From positions 1,550,001 to 1,614,000 of the forward strand of contig JAJTTP010000009.1 of assembly GCA_023313575.1 (NCBI GenBank): a stretch of 64,000 nucleotides of DNA, given 5' to 3'. Shown here piece after piece: positions 1 to 11,725 of this stretch; within the stretch, counting starts at the first letter, position 1, and each line of letters begins with the position of its first letter. The position numbers and the translations under genes were made by a program. Under the pieces are notes generated by a model that was not told the DNA's origin, made no database searches, and was given only the letters and a program-made list of their open reading frames with translations. This DNA is from Eutypella sp. D-1 (taxonomy: Eukaryota; Ascomycota; Sordariomycetes; Xylariales; Diatrypaceae).

Positions 1-1786
1 TGCCCGCTATGCAGTCGAGTTATCTTGTCGTTATGGTATTTGACCTTGTGTATGTACCAACGTTGCTTAATCCCGAGGACATCCCATGAATCCCTGGATG
101 ATGTCTCCAGGGGATTGACAATCCGTATAAGCACATAGATCACATATCACTTCATCGCCCCAATAACATGCCCAATCACTTCCTTCTCCATCCGTAGATA
201 CATCAATACATCATCCATGGATGCCCTGCCCATTGACAGGAAGTTACGTGCGTACGAAGCTTTCCCCCAGCTCTTTAATGTTGCAGTGAAAGCGGACGAA
301 ATGTCCCCACCTAAGTAGTCCTAGAAGTCCAGTACTATATGTATGTAGTAGTGTTGCAGCTTAAACACCTCCCTCCCCCGCATTGTGGCTGCCGTCGCGG
401 GTGTGGCCAATTAGGCTCGTCATTTAATATGGATCCTATCCTTGTACGGTTTGGTCCCCTCCGTCCCAGCATCTCGAGCATCTCCGCGTTCCGCCTTGCA
501 ACTCTCAAGTTGCAACCTCCTCGTTATGCCGTACGGTATGCACCTAAGGAACCTTCCGACCTCAGGGTTAGACAGACCATCGACGTCTAGAGGAGTATGT
601 ACGGGTCCCGACCCATCCATCCATCCATCTCCTGCGGATATGCAATGGATACCCAGGTATGGGTGGGCAAAGGTGGGAGGGCCAGGAGGCTAAGCTTAGA
701 CCATTTACAGACTAGCTCTGGCTATCTGCATCCTTTTAGACCACCCTACCAGCCTACGTGCCTACGTAGTACCTGCCTACCCACATGGATAACGGTTAGA
801 TAGTACCTACCTAGGCACTACTAATGTACAGTACCAGAATACCTTCATAAGGACGGGAAGAAGATCGAACCATTTATTAGCACCACCACTTTGAAGAGCT
901 TGTCAGGGCAGGATCATAACCCGTTGTTCACAACCTTGCTTGGAAACTGTTGCTGCTGTTGCTGCTGCTGCCGCACATTTCTACTGTTTATCGAGATGGT
1001 GGTGCATCACTGACTGCCGTCTGTCTACTGTACTTAAAGGTACACGCATGCACACACACACACAAGCACGCCTCTAGCAATTTTTTGTCCATGGTATGGA
1101 TATCTGGATTGATCCGACGGACTCACTACTTCAAATATTATATCGAAAGCTCCAAATAAGCAGTCTCAATAAGCCTTTCTGCCTTTCCGTTTTCCCCAAT
1201 ATTGTACAGCAGTAGTGTCACCCAACCAATCATTCAACATACATTCAAAAATCGATCCATGAACTACTTTCAAGGGTTTGGAATGCCTGCATCAATCATA
1301 CCCGTGCACAGGTTATCTTATATCTAGACCTACTGGGACCTACATAATAAAGTACTTAGGTACGTTATCAGTCAATCAATCAATCATCAATCAATATAAT
1401 ATATCTAATCTGTACCCCTCGAACCCTTCCAGGTTCCCAACCCCGTAAACTCACAATAACTCACCACCATACCTCATCCCTCCCGAATCTCTCAATTCCC
1501 ATTATAAGAAAGAACCCCGCACCATCTTCTCTCTTTTCGTCTTATCCGTCTATCCCATATAAAATCCAACCCCTCCTACTCTTCCTCTCCCTCTTCCTAC
1601 TCCCCCTTCGTATCTACAAGGTGAGGATTCCTCTTGATGGCACATCTCCCATCGAAACAAATTTACTCCATTGTATCGCGACCGCGCTGATGACTCTGGT
1701 CCTCTTTTCAAGAGGCCACTGTCTGACGCTTTTTCGCAATACAACCAGAGTTCCTTTTATTATTTTTTCTGCTCCTTTAAGGAGCA
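1..1786. other. Spacer left of the carrier gene
   Basis: No coding region can be supported here. The short open frames lack codon bias and any recognisable motif. The stretch holds a GCT/GTT-rich run near 948-970, a CA repeat near 1050-1065 and a pyrimidine-rich zone at about 1480-1620. The last 150 bases before 1787 are probably the 5' leader and promoter of the carrier gene. Confidence 0.6.
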
Positions 1787-3248
1787 ATGCCAGCCGAGTC
1801 CAGCGTCCAAAATGTCACCAGCTCGACAGAACCGCCATCACCACTTCGGACCCGGAACATGCCTCAGCCTCAATCTCAATCTCAGCAGCTCACGACGACG
1901 ACGACGACGACCGGAAGCGAGAAACCACGGCGGTGGATAAAGCGTTACCGCACCGAAGTGTCGGCCAGTTCAGCTAGTGTCCTGTCTACCATCTCCGCTT
2001 TCCCTCTCGATAGCGTCAAGACCCGATTACAAACCTATCCGTACAATGGCTTTATACACTGCGTCAAAGAGACCTACAAATCCGAGGGCCTACGCGGGTT
2101 TTTCCGAGGTAGGTTCCAGTATCAGTCCAGTACCAGTATCGTTTAAAAAACGGCAAACCCTTGTCTGTCTCTAACCGTCGCTTTTTTTTTTTCAGGCGTT
2201 ACCGCGCCTCTGGCGAGCGTGACACTCGTACGAACCATATCATTTTCCATCTACCAGCGCTCAAAATACGTTTACTCTGATTGGATGGGCAAGAATCTGG
2301 GATTCTGTCCCCTCGACCACGTCAATAAAAATGGTGCATACCCTAATTTGGGCACTATTGCCTGCTTTGGAGCTGCTGGATCTACTGCTGGCTTTGGCAT
2401 TACCTTCATAGCTTGTAAGTACACCACCAAAGGACGGGCGTACGTATTTTTTACGTGTGCGGGTGCATGGGCCAGGGGATAGACAAGAAGAAGAAGAACA
2501 AGGAGGAGAAAAAGCAGAAGAAGTAGAGTTGACTGACGTATGAAATAGGTCCCTTCGAGTTGACCAAGCTAAGCGCCCAAGTGTCCGTCCTCATGGCAAA
2601 CCAGAAAAATGCCGATCCAAAGAGACAAGCCATTGCTTTAAGCTACCACAATAAAGGAACCTTCAAGACGCTGGCCAACATTGTGAGACATCGAGGGATC
2701 ACGGGGATGTACACCGGGCTTAACTTGCATCTTCGTAAGTACATACGGCTTCCTTGTGCCGATCCTGGTGCGGATAACGATTCTAATGGATCACTACAGT
2801 GAGAGATACGCTAGGCACCGGCATCTATTTCGCCACGTACGAAAGTAGCAAGCAGCTGTTGACGACATTCAGCGGGAAAGATGCTCACAAGAATCCCATC
2901 GCCGTTCTCGCTGCCGGTGGGCTCTGTGGCATCGTCTCGTGGGCCTTGATCTGTTCGTCAACTAGGTGTTTTGCTTTTATATTATATTAGGCCACCGTTT
3001 TTCATCTCGACTAACCACAACTTTGTCACACAGACCCCGTCGACTCCGTGAAGAGCATCTACCAGCGAAACGCACTCATGTACTCGAAGGGCCAGAAAGT
3101 GCCCATACCCAAGATCCAATTCTTCCGACGAGATATGTATCGCGGCCTGGGAGTGTCTATGGGACGGTCGGCCGCCGTGAACGCGGTCTTCTTTTCGGCG
3201 TTCGAATTCCTGAAGAAACGGATCAACGCCCTCGAGGACTTGGACTAA
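1787..3248 (+). CDS. Mitochondrial carrier family protein
   Basis: Exons 1787-2108, 2196-2414, 2549-2734, 2800-2952 and 3034-3248 join in phase and give 364 residues. Mitochondrial carriers exchange metabolites across the inner membrane and consist of three repeats of about 100 residues. All three repeats show the P-x-[DE]-x-x-[KR] signature: PLDSVK, PFELTK and PVDSVK. The first also carries the EGLRGFFRG half-signature. The N-terminal 45 residues are Gln/Ser/Thr-rich and look disordered. The introns are 67-134 nt with GT-AG ends. The substrate cannot be read from the sequence; the second repeat resembles uncharacterised fungal carriers rather than the ADP/ATP, phosphate or citrate carriers. 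The family call is firm, but the start codon is less certain because the N-terminus is not conserved. Confidence 0.9.
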
Positions 3249-5178
3249 GAAAGGGAAAAGGGAGAGAGAGGTTTGGGGGATTGGTTGTCTCAGGCATACA
3301 TACGTACAGGAGCCACACATATTATCACAACAACAACGAAGAAAGAAACAGCGGGATTTTTGGGGGGGGGGGCGGGGGAAGGGGTAACGCTATTGTATCG
3401 ACGTAACCAACGAACCGGCGCAAAATACAGAAGACGCCAGAATATCAGAATATCGGTGGGGAGCGGGCGGATTAGGAAGAAAAGAAAACGTGTGGTGTGG
3501 TTGGTGCCTTCCAAACGGTGTGACGGCGGACTTACTACTACAGACAAAAATAAAGCCATCTCCGAACTCTGGAATGGGTTTGGGGGATAGGAAAACTTCT
3601 GGAACGACGTTACGCCATATTCAGCATTATTATTATTATTACACACCACAATATTTTATAAATGAACAACAAGCCGCTTTAGGGCCGTGAGGGGGTTTAC
3701 GATTTATTATCACCACCATCATCAATATGTTAAAGGGTAGGGGGGTTAGGGTTAAGGTTTTTTATATGGATTTTGGGGGAGGGGGGGGTTGAAAACGGGC
3801 ATCGGAACGGGAACGGAATGGAAGGGTCATGTCATAAGTAACTCAACTATCGGGCGCTAGCCTTGTTTTTGTTCTCTTTTTCGCTTTTGAGCCCGGACGG
3901 GCCCTACCCCTTCACTGCTGCTGTTGTTATTGTAAAAGATATTAAAAAAAGAAGAAGAAGCAAAAACAATACATACTGAAATGAACAAATACAATTTTTT
4001 GAACGAAGAGAGAAGAAGCAAGAGGGAGAGCAAGATGCTCTGTCCATCTCTCTCTCTCTCACAATGATTCTCTTTTTCTCGGGACATTTTTAAGGGGGGG
4101 CAGGGGAGGCGGGGGGAGAAACGAACGAAATGAACGAGATCTACGGTTACCTACCTATCCACTACACCACAGCACACCACACTATATTTTGCTTTCCGCC
4201 GTTATGAATGGTGATGATGATGATGACGATCATAGGATAGATAGATAGGTAGATGATTTAACTAGGTAATTACCTACAGCATATGAGCTCGTTTGGGTTT
4301 TACCTACCTACCTAACCTACCCCCTAGCCGGAAAAGAATCCCTCCTCTTCCATAAAACTACAATCGTCTACTCCTCCGCTGCATGTTGTCGTATGTTTTT
4401 CCTTTGCCCTTGTCGCTGGTGTGTATCCTCAAGTCTACGTAGGCAGCTCATTCTCCTATCGTGTGTTCCCCCCCCTCCCCCCCCCCCCCCCCCGATGTAG
4501 CACCACGATTAAGCTACGTGAGTTTTGAAAGCCAGAAGGATAAAGTATGACAAGCAATTAAGCTGGGCTGGGCTGGACGGGCGGGAAACATTAGCATCAC
4601 ATCACGTCACAATATCACAGAACGGAAACGAAAGCAAGACCGCCCCTCCTCCGTTAGGAGTCAGGAGGACAGCAGTCTGGGCTTTGGTTGGTTGCGCATG
4701 TAAAATAAAATATAGCATAGCCAAACCAGCCCGGCAGGCAGGCAGGCAGGCAAGCAGACCTTTAAAAACCCCCCCTACCTACCTAAAACCATTAGTTAAA
4801 AGAGCCGCGATGCCGAGTCCCCCCTCCCCCCCCCCCCTTTCGGCCAACCAACCAAACCCCCCGGTTTCCCAGCTGAACGCCTGAACACCCGTGTGCCGCC
4901 CGCTAAACCGTGCGTCTTTTACCATATACCCTTCATGCCGATATCCTAGCTAATGAAAACAATAGAAATCAAACCGTTGCGAGAATAGCAAGAGAAGGAT
5001 GGATGGATGGGTGGGTGGGCAAAGGCAGGCCGCACGCCAAAAAAAAATCGAACTCCGTGACTTGCTTGCTGCCCCCCCCCCCCTTTTCCCCCCTACCCTC
5101 ACTTCGTAACCATGTATATATCACGAACACCTAAGCAAGGAAAGGGCCGCCGCCTCTGCCTCTGCCTCTGCCTCTTTT
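3249..5178. other. Spacer between convergent carrier and mob1 genes
   Basis: This spacer holds the 3' flanks of two convergent genes. It is packed with homopolymer runs (G near 3361-3376, C near 4468-4493, C near 4824-4837) and short microsatellites: a TTA run near 3627, GATGAT near 4210, GATA/TAGGTA near 4235, and GGCA near 4733. No reading frame shows protein family features. Confidence 0.6.
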
Positions 5179-6114
5179 TCAGTCGCTGCGCAGCATGCTC
5201 TCGACGAGGTCGCCGAGGGGGCCCCAGAAGTCCTTGCCGGTAGCGAGGCCGTGCTCGTCGATGAAGAGGACGTACTGCTTGAAGGAGGTGTTGAGGTGGG
5301 GCTCGAGGCCGAGCTCGCGGACGACGGGGTAGTGGTGACAGTAGATGTGGGCGTAGACGCGGTAGAGGCGCTTGAAGATCTGGCGCACGAGCGAGGGGAA
5401 GGTCTTGGGGAACGGCACGCCGATCCGCGACGGCAGCACCGCCTCGTTGTCGATGTTGCCCTGCACCCACCCCATCAGCTGCTCGATGTACAGCGGCGCC
5501 GCCATCTTCGTCGGCCGCTTGTACGTCTCCCCGTCCTGCCAGAGGTACTCGAATCTGGCGTGCGTAGGAAAAGTGGGCGTTCCCCGTTAGCGCGTGCTAG
5601 TTTTTAAGTCGCGAGGTGATTCATTAAAACTCACTCGTCGGTGGCCTTCATCTCGGGACACGACTGCGGGGAGCAGAACTCGGTGATGGCACCGTAGAGG
5701 AGGTTGATCTGGTTGTAGAAGTCGACCATGTTGACGGCCAACCACTCGTTCTCGTCCTCGCCCTCGGGCAGCTTGACGATCTTGCGCAGGCTGCCGCCGC
5801 CCAGCGTCGCCTCGGCGTACTGCCGCAGCTGGTAGCTCGTGCCCCCGCCCTTGCCCGCGCGCGAGCGCAACTGGTTGCGCGAGCGCTGGTTGCTGTGGCT
5901 TTCGGGAGGATTGTCAGTTTTTCCGGCATGCTCTTTTCCTTTGTGGCTCGTCTCCATCTTATTTTACTTTGGATGGGATATTTCTTTTCAGCGACAGAGA
6001 TTTTGGGTAGGGTGTGTGGGGGGTTGTTGATAGGAGGAAAGGGGAGGAGGCGTAGGTAGGTGGTGGTGGCAGTTTTTGAGCATGGACGTACACAGTCGTA
6101 ATGAACGACGTCAT
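5179..6114 (-). CDS. mob1: MOB kinase activator Mob1
   Basis: Exons on the minus strand are 6114-6092, 5892-5635 and 5554-5179, giving 218 residues, close to the usual Mob1 length of about 216. Mob1 binds and activates NDR/LATS-type kinases (Dbf2/Sid2/COT1 class) in mitotic exit, septation and morphogenesis. Visible hallmarks are the [14 protein letters not shown] segment, the zinc ligands CSPQSC and HIYCHH, the EYLWQD motif and the conserved end MLRSD. The start is placed in a 23-nt first exon (MTSFITTV) because it splices through a GTACGT donor and CAG acceptor into NQRSRNQ, matching fungal orthologues. The in-frame ATG at 5957 would add an unconserved, highly charged leader. The first intron is 199 nt. 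Confidence 0.95.
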
Positions 6115-7418
6115 CTTCTTCTCTTCTGGCTTCATAAGCGGCGGAATTATGATATCAAACTCTATATATCCTTTTTAAAGTTAGTGGGTAGTTTCTCATA
6201 TCGTACACATGGCTAAATGTGCTTTCCTCATCTTGACAACAAGGGATTTCAGAACATACTAGAGAATAGGGGAGCTGGTAGAACACTCCCGCGTACAATT
6301 AATGTAAGTTCTGAGGACGGGTTGCACGACTTCGCAAGACTATTGGATTAGTTGCTAAGGAGGAATCGGACTGAATACGTAGATTGATATGAATGATGGT
6401 GTTGATGCTTGATAGTTATTTGGTGGTGGAGACTGGGGGGAATGTTTACTTTGTAGGGATTGGATTTCAAGGTTCAATATTAACCTTACCTAGTACCGTT
6501 GCTAGGATGCTACATACATATGTACTCTGTACCTCAAACGTACATAAACTAACTGCGGCTTATCTGAGTACTGCATACTTTTTAAGGTTAATTCTGAAGG
6601 TTTCATATGTGGAAGTTTATGTAATACGTACCCACCTGAGCAGGGACATCCCTGAATATCTCCAGAGCTCCATGCCATTAGTGTTAGCGTGCCTTGGCTT
6701 CTCCCGCTTTTCTGGTAAACCGGTTGATGGGACTCAACTTTCAGGCCATAAATCACCGATATCAAATCATCGACCTCGAATAACTTCCTGTGCTCAACAT
6801 GAGGAATTCTTCATATACCATATTAATTGAGGCTAGTAGAAACATGATTTTCGATGTTTCAATATTTTCTATACCGCATAATTACTTTACTCGAATTAAT
6901 TGCAAAGACCGGATAATTAGTATATATATAGCAGTAATGGATATGTCGCTTTCATATACTCTACACACATGCAATATTCACTCGCGTAGGCTTGTGATGT
7001 TTATCTCTTTTAATACCCAAGATCATGTAAGGACCCCCCCCCCCCCAACTCGTCTGTCCCTTTTGCGGCGCTGTTCTCGATTCGGCATAATAAGCAACCG
7101 AGGGCAGAAGACTTAGGACTTCCCCCGCATGACGATTTCCCCGGTTTCCCCAGATTCTAGACAAGACTTAAGTGCACTAAGGCCCGGTTAATATAGCATC
7201 CCCGCATGAACCTGGCTGGCAACGATGACAGAAATATATCGTTGGGGGTCTTGGGGGTTTAGATCGGGGGGGTATATAGAGATAGCATATGTCCTAATGA
7301 AGATCCGCCTTATATTCCTAATGATATAGTCTTTCTTACTTAAGTAGGTACCTGAGTGGTGCTCTCCTTATTTGGCAGTGTGATTCTACTCCCCACCCCC
7401 CCCCCCCCAAGTTCTATT
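6115..7418. other. Divergent spacer between mob1 and the glycosidase-like gene
   Basis: This is the shared upstream region of two divergently transcribed genes. It is AT-rich (notably 6480-6960) and has C runs near 7037-7047 and 7395-7409. The second run ends only about ten bases before the glycosidase-like start codon. Open frames up to 145 codons show no family signature and overlap on both strands, so none is called. Confidence 0.55.
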
Positions 7419-9854
7419 ATGAGGAACCGTCTCCTGTGGTTGCTGCACTTTGCACTCGGCGTCTGCGCGTCCAGCAAAATCGACCGGCGCAAGATCGTGG
7501 AGTCCTGCAACCCCCACCGTAATGCCAGCTCCAGCACGACGCCGCTGCAGGTCGGCAACGGCAACTTCGCCTTTGGTGTGGACGTCACGGGCCTGCAGAC
7601 CTTCCGCCCCTTCGCCACCATGTCGACGTGGGGGTGGCACAACTTCAGCCTTCCGACGACGGAGGGCCAGACTTCTATCGAGGGTGAGTTAAGTCGTATA
7701 TTATATGTAGTATACTACCCGCCATTTCTTACGGGAAGGAGGAAGAAAACGAAAGGGGCCTTCTCTAACCCGGGTTGTTAAAAATCGAAGATTTCACCGG
7801 CCTCGACTGGTGGACGCACGGCCGTCTGGTAAACTACAACCAGCCGAACCCGGCACAGAGCGAAATCTCCGACTGGCTCATCCAGAACCCGCAGCGTCTG
7901 AATCTGGCGACCATCGGGTTCCAGTTCGGCGGGGCCGACGTCACGGAGGATGACCTCCGAAACAAGTCCCAGACGCTCGACCTCTGGACCGGCAAGATCG
8001 CGTCCTCGTTCATCTACGAAGGGTCCCTGGTCGAGGTCGAGACCTGGGCCGACCCGCATTCCGATACGATCAGCGTCGCGGTGACCTCGGACCTGCTTTC
8101 TGAGGGCAGGCTTGGGGTATTCTTTGACTTCCCCTACCCGACGCGCAATAAGTTCGACGCCCCATTCGTCGGCGTCTTCAACGAGACCGGCAAGCACTCC
8201 ACCACGCTCCGGCGTCTGGAGGCGGGCAGGGCGAGCATCTACCACGAGATCGACGCTACGTCCTATCTGACAACCTTGGACTGGAACTGCGACGGTGGGA
8301 TATCCTACCCCGCGGAGGGCTCCCACCGTTACGTTCTGCAGCCTTCGCCGGGAACCCGCAGGCTTGAGCTGTCCACGACCTTCTCCCCTGACCCCGTCTC
8401 CCACAGTCCATACTTGGACTCCGTCAGGGAGGCTTCTACTTCCTGGTGGGAATCCTATTGGCAGCAGGGCGCCTTCGTGGACTTGTCTTCGGTGAAATCG
8501 TCTGATGCGGCTGAGTTGCAACGACGGACTATTTTATCGCAGTATCTACTGGCTGTGAACTCTGCTTCTTCGAACCCTCCTCAAGGTGAGCCTTTCGTCA
8601 CATCCCCCAATAAGGTCCTTGCAACTAACAGCTAGGCACAGAATCAGGTAGGAAATACTTCGATAGCTATTTAGCAGCCCTTCAGTAGAGTCGTCGAATT
8701 CTCACATGTGGTAGGACTCGTGAACAATGGCTGGTATGGGAAATTTCATGTAAGCGTTGCATGCTGCAATGAGTCTTCAAACTGTGAATGACTGACCTTG
8801 ATCACCGAGCGCGTGTGTCCAGCTGGAAATGGTACTGTGGCACCTCCTCCCATTCCAGCGCTGGAATCACTTCCCCCTGATCCGGCGCAGTCTGCCGCAT
8901 ATGTATGCGGACTACCTGCCAACATCCCTCGAGCGGGCAGAGCACCAGGGGTACGCGGGTGCGCGGTGGGGCAAAATGACGGATCCCACGGGCCGCTCGG
9001 CGCCGGGCGAGATCAACTCGCTGCTGACGTGGCAGCAGCCGCACCCGATGTACTTCGCGGAGGTGGAGTGGCGGGCCTTCCCCAACGATACGGCGACGAC
9101 ACTGCGGGCCTGGGACGATGTGCTGACCGCCACGGCGGACTTCATGGCCTCGTACGCGTGGTGGAACGCGACGACGCGGGTCTACGACCTCGGGCCCCCC
9201 ATGTACCCCGCGTCGGAGAACACCAACCCCAACGCCACGGTGAACCCGGCCTTCGAGCTCGCGTACTGGCGATTCGGCCTCGGCGTCGCCGTCGCGTGGA
9301 AGGAGAGGCAGGGACTCGAGGCGCCCGCGCTCTGGGCGCACGTCCGCGATAACCTCGCCCCGCTGCCGACGGCGGACGACGCGTTCGCCATCTACGAGGG
9401 TATCCCGGGTATGTGGGAGAACAAGAGCACAGTGCAGGACCACCCGGCGATGTCGGCGATCTACGGCCTGCTGCCCCCGCCCCCGCCCCCATCCTCAAAC
9501 GGAGGAGGGCCCCCCGGGCTCAACCTGACGATCGTCCAGAACACGGCGGACAAGATCCGGGACCTCTGGGACCTGGCGGACTGCTGGGGTTGGGACTTCC
9601 CGATGCTGGCGATGAACAGCCTGCGGCTGGACGACGCGGACCGCGCGCTTGAATACCTCCTGCACCCGCTCTTCGCGTTCGACGACGCGGGATACCCCAT
9701 CGGCGGCGCGCGGGTCCCCACGCCGTACTTCCCCGGCTCGGGCGCGCTGCTCATCGCTGTGGCTATGATGGCGGGCGGCTGGGGCGAGGCGCCGGGCGCC
9801 CATTTTCCAGCGGGTTGGGATGTCAGGACTGAGGGGTTCTTGCCTGCTCTATAA
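7419..9854 (+). CDS. Secreted six-hairpin glycosidase-like protein
   Basis: Exons 7419-7683, 7791-8585, 8642-8647, 8715-8749 and 8823-9854 give 710 residues. The start follows a C run and begins a hydrophobic signal peptide (MRNRLLWLLHFALGVCASS), so the enzyme is probably secreted. The protein contains VGNGNFAFGVDVTGLQTF, a Trp-rich first half, and then PPQESGLVNNGWYGKFHLEM leading into an Asp/Trp-rich second half. This is the layout of fungal (alpha/alpha)6-barrel six-hairpin glycosidases. The substrate is unknown. The third exon is a 6-nt microexon that restores the conserved ESG of PPQESGL. Skipping it keeps the frame but loses ES. The second and third introns (56 and 67 nt) have GT-AG ends. 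A Pro/Gly-rich loop lies near residue 550. Several N-x-[ST] sites fit secretion. Confidence 0.85.
8642..8647 (+). other. 6-nt microexon of the glycosidase-like gene
   Basis: The six bases AATCAG sit between a 56-nt intron (GTGAGC ... CACAG, with an ACTAAC branch site) and a 67-nt intron (GTAGGA ... GGTAG). Joined in phase they encode the E and S of the motif PPQESGL, completing G with the next exon. Inferred from splice signals and motif continuity, not from transcripts. Confidence 0.75.
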
Positions 9855-10694
9855 GTAGTTAGGTAGGCATGTAGAGGATGAAGATGCCTATCCGATAGAA
9901 ACCCACAAGGTCTCACTCAGATACGCCAAGTCTTACCAATTGCTACCATTTGCCCATCAGAAAACAGTGCATACGCTCTCACTTGCTCTATCAGTAAGTC
10001 AAGTCTGCCTCTATTGTACCTGAGGCCTTGTGGGTTTCTATTGGAGAGGTGTGCTCGCATGCAATAAAAGCTCGGTCACATGGCCTTAATGTAGCTCAAA
10101 AAAGGGGTCTAATTTTAATTCATCACCAGTAACAACCCCATACCCCTGTAGTGCTGTCTACTGTCTATAGATATTCGTGATCGCATCTTCAACGATCAAT
10201 CAATCCCCTTCCACTCCGTAGTAGTCCATGTGATACCCGAGTACAATAGGGGCTAGTAGCGCAGCTGCCGTACAGCTGGCGATCAGCCGACGGATCAGCG
10301 GATTTATCAATGTACGGCCTTCCTTACGTCAAAGTTTCTACCCTACCGGCCCTACTTACTTAGTACCAGCCTACTACCAAGGTAGGCGCCCTATTATACT
10401 ACCTACATACCTAGGCCTAACCTAACTTTATACATAATCGACCCAACACCAACAAAGACGACAATAGAAAATTGGAATAATCTCAATGCGCAACGCTGGT
10501 GTAATGGTTTATTCTAGGGTCTGAGCTGAGTCCTCTTCTCTCCCCGCGCGCGCACAGCATTCAGTCCAAATTCTTTCTTCCCTCCCCTCCATGGACGTGC
10601 GCCAAAGACCACAATTACCACTACCACCACCATCACCACCATCACCACCATCACCACCACCACCACAAATAGAAAGAATCACCAGCCAGATGAT
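9855..10694. other. Spacer between the glycosidase-like gene and lsm1
   Basis: This is the 3' flank of the glycosidase-like gene and the promoter of lsm1. It contains a long inverted repeat (listed separately), TAGGTA-type repeats near 10370-10420 and a run of CAC/CAT triplets at about 10620-10668 just before the lsm1 start. No gene is supported. Confidence 0.6.
9895..10041. repeat. Inverted repeat with 16-bp perfect arms (21 bp with one G-T pair)
   Basis: Bases 9895-9910 (ATAGAAACCCACAAGG) are the exact reverse complement of 10026-10041. Four more Watson-Crick pairs follow after one G-T pair, so each arm is 21 nt around a 105-nt interior. It starts 41 bases after the glycosidase-like stop codon and would form a strong hairpin in the transcript. 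It could be a small fold-back (MITE-like) insertion; no target-site duplication is evident. Confidence 0.8.
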
Positions 10695-11505
10695 ATGATG
10701 GAGCACCTATCCATCCAAGATCCGCCTCAGCCGGGCGGTGGCCCTTCCACCGGGCCACCTCCTCCACAGCAACAACAACAACCGCAAATGTTGGGACGTG
10801 GCGCTCCGCCTCCCCAGCCTCAGCAGCTGCCTCCTCAGATGTTCACCACCGCGGCGCAACTGCTCGATCTCACTGACAGTAAGGCGCGAGCGCTTACCCC
10901 ATCCTTAGCCCCATGATGAGGCTTGTCGTAGAATCTTTGGGGGGCTAATATACGAACTCCGGTTTTCTATTCTTTGTGCAGAGAAGCTCCTCGTATGTCT
11001 ACGAGACGGTCGGAAGTTAACTGGGATATTAAGGAGTTGGGATCAGTTTGGTACGTGCAGTTAGCTAGCTGTTGAAGCCGTGACTACAAAAGAGAGAAAG
11101 ACACACATGCACACACATGCACACAAAAGAGACAAGATAATGTTAACGCCGAGCCCCGTCTCCCTCCCCCTTCTATTAGCGAACCTAGTTCTACAATCAA
11201 CGACCGAGCGCATATTCGCGACGACAACAACGACAGATGCCAACGACCCGCAGCCCAAGGGCCTGTACGCCGATAAGGCGCACGGCATCTTCCTGGTACG
11301 GGGCGAGAACGTGCTCCTGCTCGGCGAGATCGACCTCGACAAAGACGACGACCCGCCCGCCGGCTTTGTGCCCGCCGAATTCGACGCCGTCGACGCCCTG
11401 CTCAAGGAGCGCCGCGCCGCCGAGAAGGCCCGCGAGAAGGTCCGCCTCCGCAAGCTCGCTACTCACGGCTTCGAGGGTGAGAACCTCGGCGATATATTGC
11501 TATAA
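10695..11505 (+). CDS. lsm1: U6 snRNA-associated Sm-like protein LSm1
   Basis: Exons 10695-10878, 10982-11050 and 11180-11505 give 192 residues (191 if the second of the two adjacent ATGs is used). LSm1 is the cytoplasmic subunit of the Lsm1-7 ring, which binds 3' ends of deadenylated mRNA with Pat1 and promotes decapping. The Sm fold is clear: [27 protein letters not shown] (Sm1 motif, written here in two overlapping exons' worth of sequence) followed by the IFLVRGENVLLLGEID Sm2 motif. The N-terminus is a Pro/Gln-rich extension of about 55 residues, as in other filamentous fungi. The C-terminal helix, rich in Arg, Lys and Glu, follows the Sm fold. A long purine-only tract begins 80 bases after the stop. 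Confidence 0.95.
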
Positions 11506-11585
11506 AGATGCGGTAGAAAACAAGGAAAAAAAGGAAGAAAGAAGGAAATGACAGATGGGTCGTGGGAAATGGTGGGAAAAGATTT

Positions 11586-11725
11586 AAGGAAGGAAGAAGA
11601 AGAAGAAAGGAAGGAAGAAGAAGAAGAAAGGAAGGAAGAAGAAAGGAAGGAAGAAGAAAGGAAGGAAGAAGAAAGGAAGGAAGAAGAAGAAGAAAGGAAG
11701 GAAGAAGAAGAAGAAAGGAAGGAAG
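11586..11725. repeat. 140-nt pure purine tract of GGAAGGAAGAAGAA units
   Basis: The plus strand contains only A and G for 140 bases. The units AGGAAG+(GAA)n run in the order 21, 21, 15, 15, 15, 21, 21 nt, a symmetric arrangement. It lies 80 bases past the lsm1 stop and probably falls in its 3' UTR or just beyond. Its reading as Arg-Lys-Glu repeats is a by-product of the repeat. Confidence 0.95.

Noticed and set aside
5631..5957. mob1 starting at the ATG at 5957
   Set aside because: This gives an unconserved charged leader; splicing from a 23-nt exon at 6114-6092 yields the conserved [13 protein letters not shown] start and the normal family length.
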